Under the pieces are notes generated by a model, which saw only the letters and a list, made by a program, of their open reading frames with translations, did no database searches and had not been told where the DNA came from. Shown piece by piece: positions 1-11,698 of a stretch of 64,000 bases of DNA. The stretch lies in contig JAANYP010001168.1 of the NCBI GenBank assembly GCA_020465985.1, positions 62,001 through 126,000 on the forward strand, read 5' to 3'. Within the stretch, counting starts at the first letter, position 1. Each line of letters opens with the position of its first letter. This stretch comes from Centrapalus pauciflorus (Eukaryota > Streptophyta > Magnoliopsida > Asterales > Asteraceae). Both the position numbers and the translations under genes were made by a program.

Positions 1-1017
1 ACTCCACCTCCATATAATAACAAGTACATTCATCCAATGAGTGAAGTTGCTGATAGACTCGTCAATGAACCACTAGATGAGTCTATGACTATTGTAGATC
101 CTATTCTTGATAACAGTCCTGAATTAAAAGAAGATAAGAGTCAAAATAGAGACTGTGACACAAAGAGTGCACCCATAGAAGTCCAAGTTCCCAGTAAGAA
201 AGGAAAAGAGAAGATGAGTGTATGCAATGCTACTCCACAAGTTTCTGTACATTCTAACTGTAACACTGCATCTTCATCAAAAGGAACTAAAAGAGGTAAA
301 ACTGTTTCTATCTGCACATGCCAAAAGCATGGTGTTCAAAAGTTTCCTAAACAACAGCAGGTAAGAGGAAACCAGAGAAACAAGAACCAGAAATTGACAG
401 AAAAGTCTGGTGTTCCAATTCAAACTGTCAAAAGATGCTTTCACTGTGGAAGGAAGAATCACTTAGCCAAGGATTGTTTTTACAAACCAGCTGTTGCAAA
501 ACAGACTGTGCATCACACAAAATCAAATCCTAAACAGGCAAAGCACTCAAAAGTGAAACCTTCCACAGCAGCTCCAAAGAGAACAGTTGATCACAGATTC
601 TCAAAAGTTAATAAAAAACAGTCCACACATCAAAAACAAGTTTTGGCAAAGCCTAAATCAAGTTTTAAACAAATATGGTGTGTCAAGGACAAATCTGTTG
701 CTCAAACTGCTAATGCAAAAGATCAGACTGCTAAGTCAAAATCTGATGCTGTTAGTGCAAAAACAGAAACTGTTAGCACTACAAACACAGCTCCAGCTGC
801 TGGGCATCAAACTGGAGCTGCTAGTGAATCATCTGAGACTGTCAGAAGAAAAGATGATCAAAATAATTGGATACCTCATATTATCACTAAATACTCTCCG
901 AAGACTCCATCAGTAGATCTCACCAAATACAAGAAGTCAAAAACAGTTTTTAGTTATGTCAATGTACAAGGCCAACCCAAAACCAATTTGGTTTGGGTTT
1001 ACTCCACTACTAACTAA
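1..1017 (+). pseudogene. gag: Gag C-terminal region with second CCHC zinc knuckle (A1)
   Basis: The frame is open from base 1 and stops with TAA at 1015-1017. It aligns along its length with the end of the A3 gag. A CCHC knuckle (CFHCGRKNHLAKDC) is encoded at about 435-476. The remainder is a basic, Lys/Thr/Ala/Val-rich, low-complexity spacer. In copia elements Gag packages RNA and the knuckle binds nucleic acid. In this family the first knuckle lies in the gag core, outside the window for this copy, and the one seen here is a second knuckle near the protease. The last ~60 bases overlap the pol frame, which lies +1 relative to gag. It is called a pseudogene because it is incomplete here and belongs to a frameshifted element. 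No internal stop is seen in this part. Confidence 0.88.
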
Positions 1018-4000
1018 GCTGTTATTTGTGCAGGGCAACCACAGGTCTCCTCATAGGACAAGATGGCATCTGGACAGTGGATGCTCTAGGCACATGACAG
1101 GCAATTCTGAATGCTTGTCAAATTTCAAAGGTTTTGATGGAGGTTTTGTTGCACTTGGAGGCAACTCAAAAGGAGGTAAGGTTACAGGTAAAGGTACTGT
1201 TAATGCAGGCAACATGACATTCCATGATGTTCTGTATGTTGAACAGCTTAAGTACAATTTATTGAGTGTCTCTCAAATCTGTGACAAACAAAACATTGTT
1301 CTGTTCACAGATTCTGAGTGCATTGTCCTTTCAAAGGATTTCAAAATTCCTGAAAATCTTGTTTTACTTAGAACACCAAGAAAGAACAATGTTTACTGCC
1401 TGGACACAACTCTCTTGACTAAATCAAATACTTTAAGCTGTTTAATATCCAAAGCATCATCAAATGAGTCTGCTCTCTGGCATAGAAGGATGTGTCACAT
1501 GAACTTCAAGTCCATGAATGATTTAGTTAAAAAGAATCTGGTAAGAGGATTACCACAAAAGGAGTTCATTTGTGATGATCATTGTGTAGCATGTCTTAAA
1601 GGTAAGCAACACAAAACTTCTCATAAGGCCAAAGAAGTAAATTCAATCTCATCTGTTCTTCAGTTGTTACATATGGATCTATTTGGTCCAACATCTGTTT
1701 TGAGTTTGAATAAAAGGGCATACTGTTTAGTCATTGTTGATGATTTCACCAGATTTACTTGGGTTTACTTTCTTAGGTCCAAAGATGAAACTGCTGAGCT
1801 AGTTAAGTCTTTTATCCTTAAGATAGAAAACCAATCCAATTCCAAAGTTAAGGTGATAAGATCAGACAATGGAACTGAATTTAAAAATCAAATTCTAAAC
1901 AGTTTCTGTGAGTCCAAAGGCATTGCTAGACAATATAGTGCACCAAGAACACCACAGCAAAATGGTGTAGCTGAAAGAAAGAATAGAACATTAATTGAGG
2001 CTGCTAGAACAATGCTAGCTGATTCAAATCTGCCAATGACTTTCTGGGCAGAAGCTGTTAATACAGCCTGTTATGTTCTAAATAGGGTTCAAGTTGTCCA
2101 ATCTCAAGGAAAAACTCCCTATGAGTTATTCCATAACAGAAGTCCCCTAATAGCTTTCTTCAAGTCTTTTGGATGCCCATGTACTATTCTTCACACCAAG
2201 ACTCACTTAGGAAGTTTGAGAGTAAAGCTGAAGAAGGATTCTTTGTAGGATACTCAACTCAAAGCAAAGCCTATAGAGTATACAACAGTGTGTCTAAAAC
2301 AATTGAAGAAAGTGCCAATGTTGAATTTAATGAAAATACTGCTAATATCAAAGGCACTGGTCCTAATTGGTTGTTTGATTTAGATTCACTAACAAATTCT
2401 CTGAGCTTTGTTGAGTATACTGCAGAAGCTGATGCATACAGGGTTGAAGCTGCTAACACAAATTCTCATGCTGCCAATACAATTTCTCATGCTGTTGGCA
2501 CAAAGTCTCAGACTGCTGCAGATTCAACAAGTTGGGATGATTTCACCACTCTACCACTTCTGTCATGTGATCCTCCAGGGGTCCTGAATGATACAAATCC
2601 AGACACTGAAGTGCCACTCCAAAGTTCTGAAAGAACAGCTCCAACACAACAGGAAACAGTCCCAGATTCAAGTCAAGCTGTTTCAGAAACTGAACCATTC
2701 ACTGGTTCTGATGGAGATGATACAAACCTTGGAACTTCCTTTCAAACAGAGAGAGAGCCCACACTAAGAGTTCACAAGTATCACCCTCTCAATCAAATAC
2801 TGGGTGATCCAAGCACTCCTGTTCAAACAAGGAAGATAGTTCACAATGAGACTGCTGCTGCTGAACAAGCAGTTACTGAATTCAGTCTAGCTGCTTTTGA
2901 ACATGCCTGTTTCATGTCTCAATTGGAACCTAAAAAGGCATCAGAAGCATTAAAAGATTCATCCTGGATTAAAGCTATGCAAGAAGAGCTTTTACAGTTC
3001 AAAATTCAGAATGTATGGACTCTGGTGGATCTTCCTAAAGGTAAGAGAGCAATAGGTACAAGATGGGTGTTCAGAAACAAGAAGGATGAGAGAGGGATAG
3101 TCATCAAGAACAAAGCAAGACTAGTAGCACAAGGGTACACTCAAGAAGAAGGAATAGATTATGATGATGTCTTTGCTCCAGTAGCAAGAATTGAAGCCAT
3201 CAGACTGTTTCTAGCATATGCAAGTTTCAAAGGATTTAAAGTGTATCAAATGGATGTTAAGTCTGCTTTCCTGTATGGGACAATTGAAGAGGAAGTGTAT
3301 GTGTGTCAACCTCCTGGTTTTGAAGACTACAAGTATCCAGACAGGGTGTACAAGCTAGACAAAGCTCTCTATGGTCTTCACCAAGCCCCCAGAGCATGGT
3401 ATGACACACTGTCATCATATCTTCTACAGAATGGATTCAAGAGAGGCACTCTGGACAAAACACTTTTCACTAAATCCATCAAAGCTGAGATTCTTCTTGT
3501 CCAAATCTATGTTGATGACATCATCTTTGGCTCAACTAATGATAGGTTGTGCAAAGAATTTGAGGCCCTAATGCACAAAAAGTTTCAAATGAGTTCAATG
3601 GGGGAACTCACATTCTTTCTAGGGCTGCAGGTTAAACAGAAGCCTACTGGTCTATTCATAAGTCAATCAAAGTATGTCAAAGACATATTGGAAAAGTTTG
3701 GCTATCAAGACACAAAGGTTGCAAGCACTCCAATGGATCCTCATAAACAGCTCCATACAGACAAAGATGGCATAGATGTGGATATTCATCTATACAGATC
3801 CCTTATAGGATCTCTCATGTATCTAACATCTTCAAGACCTGATATTATGTTTGCTGTCTGTGTGTGTGCTAGGTTTCAATGCTCTCCAAAGGATTCTCAC
3901 TTGGTTGCTGTTAAGAGAATCTTTAGATATCTTAAAGGCCAACCACATTTAGGCCTATGGTATCCCAAAGACTCTCCTTTTGAACTAACTGCTTATTCTG

Positions 4001-4452
4001 ACAGTGACTATGGTGGTTGCAACATTGACAGGAAATCCACAACTGGTGGATGTCAATACTTAGGAGCAAGACTGGTCTCTTGGCAATGCAAAAAGCAAAC
4101 AACTGTCTCCACATCATCCACTGAAGCAGAATACGTAGCAGCTGCAAGCTGCTGCTCCCAGGTAATGTGGATTCAAAATCAGCTAAGAGACTATGGTATG
4201 AATTTCTTATCCACTCCTATTTATATTGACAATTCAAGTGCAATTAGCATTGTGCAAAACCCAGTGAAATTCCCAAAAACCAAGCATATAGAAATCAGGT
4301 TTCACTTCATCAGAGATTGTAATGAAAAGAAATTAATCCAAGTTACCAAAATACATACAGATGATCAGCTAGCTGATCTATTTACAAAACCTTTTGATGT
4401 GGGAAGGTTCACTTTCCTAATATCAAATATTGGTATGGTAAACATGGATTAA
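956..4452 (+). pseudogene. pol: copia pol polyprotein (PR-IN-RT-RNase H), one frameshift (A1)
   Basis: The pol ORF opens at 956 in the +1 frame relative to gag. The protease motif WHLDSGCSRHMTG lies near 1060-1100. The integrase HHCC finger (LWHRRMCHMNFK ... CVACLKGKQH) lies near 1478-1620. The integrase catalytic core is seen as HMDLFGPT, VDDFTRFTW and SDNGTEFKN, then PQQNGVAERKNRTLIEAAR near 1950-2010. RT has the YVDDIIFGS catalytic box at about 3508-3536. RNase H has DSDYGGC and STEAEYVAAASCCSQ, and the tail ends at 4452. Compared with A3, one base is missing near 2211, which ends the first frame at 2248; the second frame (from about 2205) continues to the end. No other lesion is seen. All catalytic motifs are present, so this was probably a recently active copy disabled by one indel. 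Confidence 0.92.
1007..1033 (+). promoter_or_regulatory. gag stop with branch-point-like and 3' splice-acceptor-like sequence (A1)
   Basis: CTACTAAC, a perfect plant-type branch point, spans the codons before the TAA stop. A T-rich stretch follows, then TTTGTGCAG with AG at 1032-1033. The same arrangement occurs at the equivalent point in A2, A3 and B2. Splicing here is inferred; no donor was identified with confidence. Confidence 0.5.
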
Positions 4453-4488
4453 TTGGTTTTCATTATTATCGACTCAGTATGCTAATTT

Positions 4489-4498
4489 AAGGGGGAGA
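4489..4498 (+). promoter_or_regulatory. Internal polypurine tract between pol and env-like ORF (A1)
   Basis: AAGGGGGAGA lies 37 bases after the pol stop and matches the 3' polypurine tract core at 7663-7671. An identical tract occurs at the same place in A3 (18852-18861). Multiple PPT-like tracts are a reported Sirevirus trait; use as a second plus-strand primer is inference. Confidence 0.6.
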
Positions 4499-4795
4499 CA
4501 CTGTTCCATTGAAAAGTTGCACAATTTTACACTAACAGCATGAGTATTTTCTCATGCTGCTAGTTCATTTTCTCGGACTGCTAGTTATTTTCACTTGATC
4601 TGTCAAAGTGTGCAGGGTATTTGGGTAATTTTTCAAATGTGTGCGCGGGACCCAACCTTTTCGAAACCTTTAAAGGTCCCAGTTTCGTTCAGTTGTAACT
4701 ACCAGTTACATATTTTTCTTCCACGGCCTTCTACTTTCTCTCTGAACGAATCACACATTCTTCTTTCAAACCCTAAAACCATCGTTTGTTCATCC

Positions 4796-7360
4796 ATGGA
4801 GTTCGTAAAAGAACACAACTGTCTCCCATACACTCTGAGACATGCTGAACTCCAACCGTTCCATACAATGATGGATTTCCTCAGGCACTCCCATATTCAT
4901 TATGCCCTAACCATAAACCCCACTATATACATCTCCCATATAGAACAGTTTTGGAACCATGCATCTGTTAAAACCATCAATGAAGTGCCTACCCTTCTAT
5001 CCAAAATTGATGGCACTCCCATCACCATCACTGAGGAATCCATTCGGCACCATTTGCATCTTCAAGATGCCTCAGGTATAACAGACCTATCCCTTCAAGC
5101 TTTACATTTTGGTCTTCAAACATTGGTTATAGGGGCCCTGCTGATTCTTTTACTTTCTTAAAAGCCCATTTTTCTCCTAAATGGAAATTTCTTGTACATA
5201 TTCTTCAGCAGTGTATGAGCCCCAAAAGAACTGGTTGGTCAGAATTTTCTTCTAACATTGCCACTGCCTTAGTGTGCTTTTCAACAGGCCAACGGTTCAA
5301 TTTTTCAAACATGATTTTTCAGGGGATGTTAAGGCATCATTCCCTAAAGAATGGGAAGTTTTTAATGTATCCAAGATTTTTGGCAGAAATCATTGCACAC
5401 ACCTGCACTACTTCTCATTTACATAAGAGGATACATATTTCCTATAGGCACTCACTATCTTCTATCAAAAGGCTGATAAAGCCAAGTGCCAATTTTGTCA
5501 GTGTAGATGTTCCATTGCCCTCTGCAATGATGAACATCATTTCAGGAAACAGAGGAGAGGGTCTTGAGCAGGCTCAGCCTAACATCACTGCTACACCCCC
5601 AAGACCCCAACCCACTCCTCATGATACACAAACTCCCACTGATCCTTTTGTACAGCCAACACGCCCACTCAGAAATATATACAAAAGAAAAAGGGGACCA
5701 GGAGCTCCTTCCTCCTCCTCCCATCAGCAAGAGCCATATATCCCTGTGCAAAGCATATCCAAAGGGAACCACTAGAGGAAACTCCCATCCTCACTCAGGA
5801 GGTGAACATCTCTTCAGAGATGGTTCATATGGGTTCTGTGGCTGGGACTACTGATGTCTCTGCACAAGAGGCACAGGAAAGTGCCAACATAGCTAAGTCC
5901 ACGCCCATGGCAACAGCAAGTGTGCAAACACAAGCTGGAAGTCCCCAGAACCAAGAACAGAGGGGCCCAGAGATTTCTACTTCTGGTATTAATGTCAGTG
6001 ATAGATCACAAGCACCACAGGTGTTTTCTGATCTTGAGACTAGTCTGCAACTCATGCTTTTGACGGATCCCAAGCTGAAACCTGTTGTAGCTATGTTGGA
6101 ATACCAAATGTCCATCATTGCTGCACAGGGTGCACAATAATGGCCCTAAAGCAATCAGAAATGGCTCAAAATCAGAGGATGGATTATCTTCATAAGGGGT
6201 TTACCCTTTGTGGAAATAAGCTCATTCAATTAGAGCGTTTGATTCAAACCCAAGGGGCAAAGGTTGTAGGTCCTTCTGACCAAACCAATGCTTCCAAAAA
6301 GGGGGAGAATCAAGAGGTTCCCAAATCAGTCCAAGCAGCTCCAACAACAACAACAGTCCAAGTAGCACCAACAGTCCCAGTTTCTAGGCTAGCAGTCCCA
6401 ACAGCTTCTCAAGCTGTTAGCCTAGAAACTCAAGCTGCTCCTTCAAAAGTCACTGGAGTTGTGATCAGAGAAGGAATTCAAGCTCCATCAAGTACAGTCC
6501 AAGCAACATCCTCTTCTGCAAAAGACAAAGGCAAGGGCATTCTTATTGAATCTCCAAAGCACAAATTCTCCTCCAAAGAAGCCCAGATTGCCTTTGATGC
6601 TGAAGTTGCCAAAAGGTTAGCAGAAGAACAGGATAAAGAATTAGATCAGCAAGCCCAGCCCCCAATAGATGATGATGAGACATTAGGTGATTACCTAAAG
6701 GGGTTTGTGGGCAAACAAGGTGAAAAGAAGAGAAAGATGCCAACAGGGCACACCAAAGCTGAGCACAAAAGATTTTTGATAAATTTTGCATTTGCAGCTG
6801 GAATTCCAAAGAAAATGGCTCAGTCCATGACAACTGAAAGGCTGCAAGAGATTCATGACAAGGAGATGGACAAAAGAAAGAGAACAAAAGTCTATCCAGA
6901 AGCTCAACCATCCCAAGAAGTCCAAGAACCAGCTCAACCTACTACAAGTCATAGTCAAGCTGCTGCCAGTGCTCCTGTTCCTACTGATCAAGCAGTTGTC
7001 TCTATTCCTTCATCAGTTAAAAGGGTGCTCTTTGAGCAACAACTACAAAAGGCTATGGAGATAGAGAAGCTGATTGATCAGCATGATTTTACAAAGCCTC
7101 AAATCAACTACTGGTTTGCTAAGTCACTGGATGACCGTGACTTGAGAGTTAAGTTTGTGATAAGAAGAGAGTCTGGACCAGAAGAAGAATATGATACATT
7201 TTGGCAGATGGTTCAGAAGTTGACCAGAGATGAGCTTATCAGAATGCACAACATTGGGTCTGTATCACAAGTTAGATCTGCTCTACCACAAGTGAAGCAA
7301 GTAATTAAAGATCTAAAATCAATTGTTGACCCTGAATCTGCAAGAAAAGAAATGCTGTGA
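4796..7360 (+). pseudogene. Sirevirus env-like ORF, frameshifted (A1)
   Basis: The start is ATG at 4796, chosen because A3 starts identically (MEFVKEHNCLPY) and because the upstream sequence does not align as protein. The N-terminal block contains FLRHSHIHYALTINPTIY followed by the IEQFW motif. A second block contains FNFSNMIFQGMLRH and FLMYPRFLAEII. The C-terminal half is Pro/Gln/Thr/Ala-rich and charged, ending SARKEML. Three breaks relative to A3 are seen: an indel near 5120 (stop at 5161), one near 5750-5800 (stop at 5775) and one near 6138 (stop at 6140). No signal peptide or clear membrane helix is seen, so envelope is only a positional name. The role is unknown. Similar ORFs are frequent in Asteraceae repeats, as I recall. 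Confidence 0.75.
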
Positions 7361-7672
7361 AGAAGGGAAGAAGGGTCAAGCAAGTTGATCTGTTGTCAAG
7401 TCAAGGAGAATCAAATTTTCAGATGGACCTGGTATATTCTTCAATCTCGAATTTTATGATTTACCAAAAGATATGCTACTTCAGATAAAATCTGTTAGGG
7501 TATCTTGTGATAGAGATGAGATGAAGAAATAATTTTTGAAGGCTGTAGATCAGACACTTGCACAGTTGTAAGTTTTTGAAAGCCTTGGTTTGTGCATAAC
7601 AGTTTACTTTTTCATTTCCATTTTTGTATAGAACTTAAAGTCTTGTGTAAAGAATTTAAGTTAGGGGGAGAT
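7361..7672 (+). other. 3' untranslated internal region of A1 with terminal polypurine tract
   Basis: Non-coding stretch between the env-like stop and the LTR. It ends in TTAGGGGGAGAT (PPT core 7663-7671) directly before the LTR, which is the expected plus-strand primer position. No other feature is seen. Confidence 0.75.
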
Positions 7673-8361
7673 TGTTGGGAAATAGTTTAAGTACATTCAA
7701 ACTGTTAGTTAGACTTCTCAGACTGTTAGTAGATTTTTTATGTAAATACAAAGTTCATGCTGCTAGTTGAAGAAACTCGAGCTGCCAGTGAAAAAGTTCA
7801 AGCTGCCAGAGTAAAACAACTCAAGCTGCTCAGTTCATGCTGTCAAGAGATTCAAGCTGCTCAACAGTTTCATAAACAGAAAGTGCTGATTTTCAGGAAA
7901 GATATCTACACGAAGATTCCAGCATATCTACTATCAGAGAAGTCATAGTCCTTCAAGGAAACAAGTCCAAAAAGCAATATAAATACAGAGAATAGGTCAT
8001 TCTATTGTATAGAAGTATATAGAAATATATAGAAATTTTGTAGCATATTTTGAGTCTGTAATTGCTTTGTTGATTAAGTTTTCTTAAGCCTCTAAGGTTG
8101 TAAAACCCTAAGAACAATCTGTGCTTTTCGTCTAATCAAACAGATTAGAGGTGATTGTAATCATTGAATTCAGCAATACAAACAGTCTTGATTACTTCTT
8201 ATGTTTTATGCTTCATTGGTTCTGCAAGTTTTTGTTAAAATAATTAAGTGTTATTCCGCAAACTTCTTAATTAAACTTTGATTCAAAGCAAGATTATTGA
8301 TTTATACTCTGATAAATTTCAAATCAGTTAATCTTGGTTATTCATATTTTAGATCCTGACA
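7673..8361 (+). repeat. 3' LTR of A1
   Basis: Begins TGTTGGGAAATA directly after the PPT and ends GATCCTGACA; the same termini occur in the LTRs at 11983 and 38628. It holds repeated CAAGCTGC(T/C) motifs in the first 200 bases and a TATA-like ATATAAATA near 7978. B1 coding sequence resumes at once after 8361. Confidence 0.92.
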
Positions 8362-10178
8362 CAACTGTTCAAATTGGAACGTATGGATCAATGTTGGTAG
8401 TTAATGAAGAAGCATCGAGGAGGAGAGTAATAAGGGAATCTGATGAATCAGATTTTGAAGAAGAAGAGATTGCTCCCTTAGTGACTCGGCAACGGGCCAA
8501 GCGTCACAGGTTTATGCAAGGATCATCCTCAGCATCTGAAGCACAACCGGAAATCCCCCAAACTCAAACTCAAGAACCTCAGGCCACCGCTCCACCACCA
8601 CCACCACCTCAACATGAACCATATATTCCATCACCAATCATTCCTACTCCTATACAGTCAATTCCATCAACCTCATCATCATATGCCAACAATCAACGAT
8701 TTCTACAGCTTAAAGCCCGTGTTGACTTCCAGAACGTCCATATATTAAGCAACACCAAGGCAATCGGTGAAATTCAGGCGCATAATGCAAATCTCGATAA
8801 GGAGAATGCCGAGTTGAAAAATATTGTGGCGAAAGTCCAGGAAGAGAACACAGAGCTCAAATCATTTGTTGCAGATCAGGCCGCAGAGTTAAGGGCGATG
8901 CGCTCCCTAATAGAGCAGTTACTGAAAAATATACAGGCTCAGGGGGAGACGTCGTGCTGTGATCCGGATGTACAGAGGCCAAGAGATGGTGATGATGAAG
9001 ACAATCAAGGCAATGATCCCAGCCCTAATAGTCAGAATGAGCCAGTAGATTTTTCTGCTGCTCAGACTGCTCAATCTCAGGGGGAGCCTAGTCTAGCAGG
9101 AGGAGAAATGGGTGAGGCAAGTTCATCAAAGGTCTCGGAAAGTCAAGTGCGTGAAATGATTGATGCATTGATGGATATTGATGAAGAGCCATTAGGGTTA
9201 GATTTTGATTTTGAAGATGATGTGGATGACTTGGAAGAAGGTGAGTTTGTACCAGAAGATGTGGCCGATTGGATATCTGATGAGGAGGTTGTATTAGACG
9301 AGGACGATAATGTAAACGAAGTAATCATCAAATCCCAACCTGTCACAAAATTATATGAACACACTGAACAGCATGTGATAGATATTGATGACATCAGAAT
9401 GGCCTCGGTAGATGATACAGAATTGGAAGAGGCTGAAAGAGAGCCGACCAGAGCTGAATTGCTAAACCTTTGGTTCAGAAAGGAAGAGAAGAAGACTGAG
9501 CCGAAGATAAAGAAGACGATGAGAAATCCAGGTGCAGAAAACTTCTCGGGAGGCATTATTAGCTGGTTCTTCGATAGAGAACTGCAACTCTTTATTCTAA
9601 AGAGGAGAGATGAGCTCCAATACCTAAGGCGCAAGCTTAAAGTGTTCAATACATTGCCGAAGGTAGAGGTGAAGGAGCTGGCATGGAAAGAGTTAGTCAA
9701 CATCGAAAATGATCCCTATGCTGAAGTGATCGCGAAGATAATCAGACGTGAAGGGAGATCCGGTAGGTTTGAGAGACTCATACCAAGCTCTGGAAAGAGA
9801 GTTGAGGATTCTTCAAGGATAGATCCGCATACAAGGCGACCGTGGGCGAAAATGGTTTATAAGCCTGTCAAATGCTTAAGAAGGGTGCCCATGAAGAAGA
9901 TGCCTCAAGATATTTTGTCCAACATGAAGTGGTGGTACCTGGATAATGAAACTGCTGAAGCCATCATGGAGGATCAAGACGACAAAGTTCTTTTGAGAGT
10001 GTATGATCCTCTACATCTGATGAATCTGTCAAAGGAAGATCTGAAAAAGCTTCATGGTCAACATATCTTCTTTCATGAAGGATGGAGATCTGAAGCCAGA
10101 AAGTTCCAGAAAGTTGTCAGAGTTTGTATAGATGCTGGTATATATGCAGGTAGTAGTATATATAGATCTAGTACTTAA
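8362..10178 (+). pseudogene. B-family env-like ORF, 5' truncated by A1 insertion
   Basis: About 605 codons are open to the TAA at 10176-10178. The beginning (VQIGTYGS...RQRAKRHRFMQGSSSAS) aligns with residues about 420-470 of the B2 homologue, so the N-terminal half is missing. Visible parts in order are a Pro-rich segment, a heptad-like coiled coil (about 8760-8930, with NANLDKENAELKN and NTELKSFVADQAAELRAMR), a strongly acidic region (9150-9320), and a basic C-terminal domain containing LAWKELVNIENDPYAEVIAK, which is shared with the B2 C-terminal fragment. An ATG at 8334 lies in A1 LTR sequence and is not the native start. Function unknown; the position after pol makes it the Sirevirus third ORF. 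This fragment has no internal stop. Confidence 0.8.
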
Positions 10179-10207
10179 AATTGATGTAAATAGTTAAAAG
10201 CTATCGT

Positions 10208-10217
10208 CAAGGGGGAG
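10208..10217 (+). promoter_or_regulatory. 3' polypurine tract of B1
   Basis: AAGGGGGAGT lies two bases before the LTR start TGTTGG. It matches the tract next to the B2 3' LTR on the other strand. Confidence 0.85.
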
Positions 10218-10219
10218 TC

Positions 10220-10840
10220 TGTTGGTACACCCTGTGTGACGATAGCAGTCTAAGCGATCTAACATTTTGGTTTAAGTGATATTCAAGATATTGGGAATTA
10301 ACTAGTGTTTGATATATATGTTTATGTATGTTTGTCAGTTATTGATTGTGTGTTTGAACTTGATGTAACATATTACAAGAAGTTCAAACATAAAGTTCAA
10401 AGATTAATTCAAGCATAAGTAAAAACATAAGTTTCAACACTTAGGTGTTTAAGTGAATTAGTTAGATTCGAATTATATAAGGCTTGGCATTCGGATCTGT
10501 GATAGATTCGAATGTAGCCCTAGATTCGAATGAGTCCAGATTCGAGAGTGTCATTGTAACAGACTCGAATCAGGGTCTATAATTAGTGATAGACTCGAGA
10601 TATTATCAGACTTTTTGCAGAATTCGTGAGGGATTAAGCATAAAGCGATCTCGAGTTTATCATCAGCGTTAGTGCCGTTTCGGAGAGAATCAGTTCGTAG
10701 GATCGTTCGTGTGTCGTTCGTTCAGCCTCTGATAGTCTTCGTGTTTCGTAGTTGAGAGTTGTTTCCGTCTACCCGTTAACGAGGATTCCGCACTCGTTGA
10801 CGGCTCCGCGTCTAGATAGATCTCGTAGTGGTAGACCTTA
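10220..10840 (+). repeat. 3' LTR of B1
   Basis: Starts TGTTGGTACACC after the PPT and ends GTAGACCTTA, where the other B LTRs end CTTACA, so the last bases may be altered or lost. It contains several GATTCGAAT/GACTCGA motifs (10465-10600) and a TATA-like TATATAAGG at about 10474-10482. A2 gag sequence follows directly. Confidence 0.88.
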
Positions 10841-10853
10841 GAAAACCAACAAC

Positions 10854-11698
10854 ATGAAGATTCAGTCTAACAGTTTCAAAGGAAAAGAGAAGATGAGTGA
10901 ACACATACATGCTTCAAATGTCTCTGTACCTTCTAACTGTAATTTTGCATCCTCTTCCAAGGCAGGTAAAAAGGGTAAAAATGTTCCAGTATGCACATGC
11001 CAAAAGCATGGTGTACAAAAGTTTCCCACACAGCAGCAGGTGAGGGGAAATCAAAGGAACAAGAATCAGTTATGGTCACACAAAACTGGTTCTCCAATCA
11101 AAACAGTCAAAAGATGTTTTCACTGTGGCAGAAAAAACCATTTGGCCAAACAATGTCTTTATAAGCCAGCTGTTGAAAGGCAAACTGCGTTTCAAAAACA
11201 ATCTGTTTCACACAAACCAAAAGCTTTAAAGACTTCAAAACCTGCCACACCAGTTCCAAAGCACACCGTTGACCACAGGTTTGTAAAGGTCAACAAAAAG
11301 CATCCTCTACAGAGAAACAAGCTTTAATTAAACCTAAACTGAGTGTGAAACATGAATGGTGTGTTAAAAGAAAAAACACAGTTCCAACTGCTGATGCAAA
11401 AGCTAGAACTGTTAAGACAAAAGTTGGAAGTGGTAGTGTAAAATCTGAAGCTGTTAGCAATCATCATCCAGTTCCAACTGCTAAGACAAAAACTGGAACT
11501 GGTGGTGGATCATCTGAGACTTTTAAATCAAAAATTGGAAAGAACAACTGGACACCTCATGTTATAACTAAATACTCATCACAGAATCCACTAGTGGATC
11601 TCACTAAGTTTAAAAAGACACAAACAGTATTTAGTTATGTTAATGCACATGGACAACCCAAAACCCGCTTGGTTTGGGTTTACTCCACTACTAACTGA
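10854..11698 (+). pseudogene. gag: gag C-terminal spacer with zinc knuckle (A2)
   Basis: It is homologous to the A1 and A3 spacers. KGKEKMS is followed by the VPSNCN block, then the zinc knuckle CFHCGRKNHLAKQC near 11116-11157. The frame breaks near 11325 (stop at 11327) and resumes in another frame from about 11345 to the TGA at 11696-11698. The stop is TGA here where A1 and A3 have TAA, but the branch-point and acceptor-like sequence around it (11688-11714) is conserved. Being truncated at both ends, it cannot make a working Gag. Confidence 0.8.

Larger units (their letters stand above)
1..8361 (+). mobile_element. Sirevirus-type copia element A1 (5' end outside window)
   Basis: The parts read in order are the Gag C-terminal spacer with the second zinc knuckle, protease, integrase, RT, RNase H, an internal polypurine tract, an env-like ORF, the 3' polypurine tract and a 3' LTR. 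Protease-integrase-RT-RNase H order is diagnostic of Ty1/copia. A third ORF after pol, with several GGGGGAG tracts, is typical of Sireviruses. The element interrupts the env-like ORF of B1: the B1 reading frame resumes at 8362, directly after the LTR. The left target duplication lies outside the window and cannot be checked. Confidence 0.93.
8362..10840 (+). mobile_element. Sirevirus B1 remnant (env-like ORF plus 3' LTR)
   Basis: This is the right-hand part of a B-family element of the same type as B2 on the other strand: an env-like ORF, a PPT and an LTR with termini TGTTGGTACA ... GTAGACCTTA. Its left part was displaced by the A1 insertion and lies outside the window. Confidence 0.85.

Noticed and set aside
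5542..6118. Minus-strand ORFs opposite the A1 env-like gene
   Set aside because: Shadow frames; the plus strand has family support.
4796..7360. A true retroviral envelope gene
   Set aside because: No signal peptide, transmembrane helix or fusion peptide is apparent; only the position after pol supports the name.
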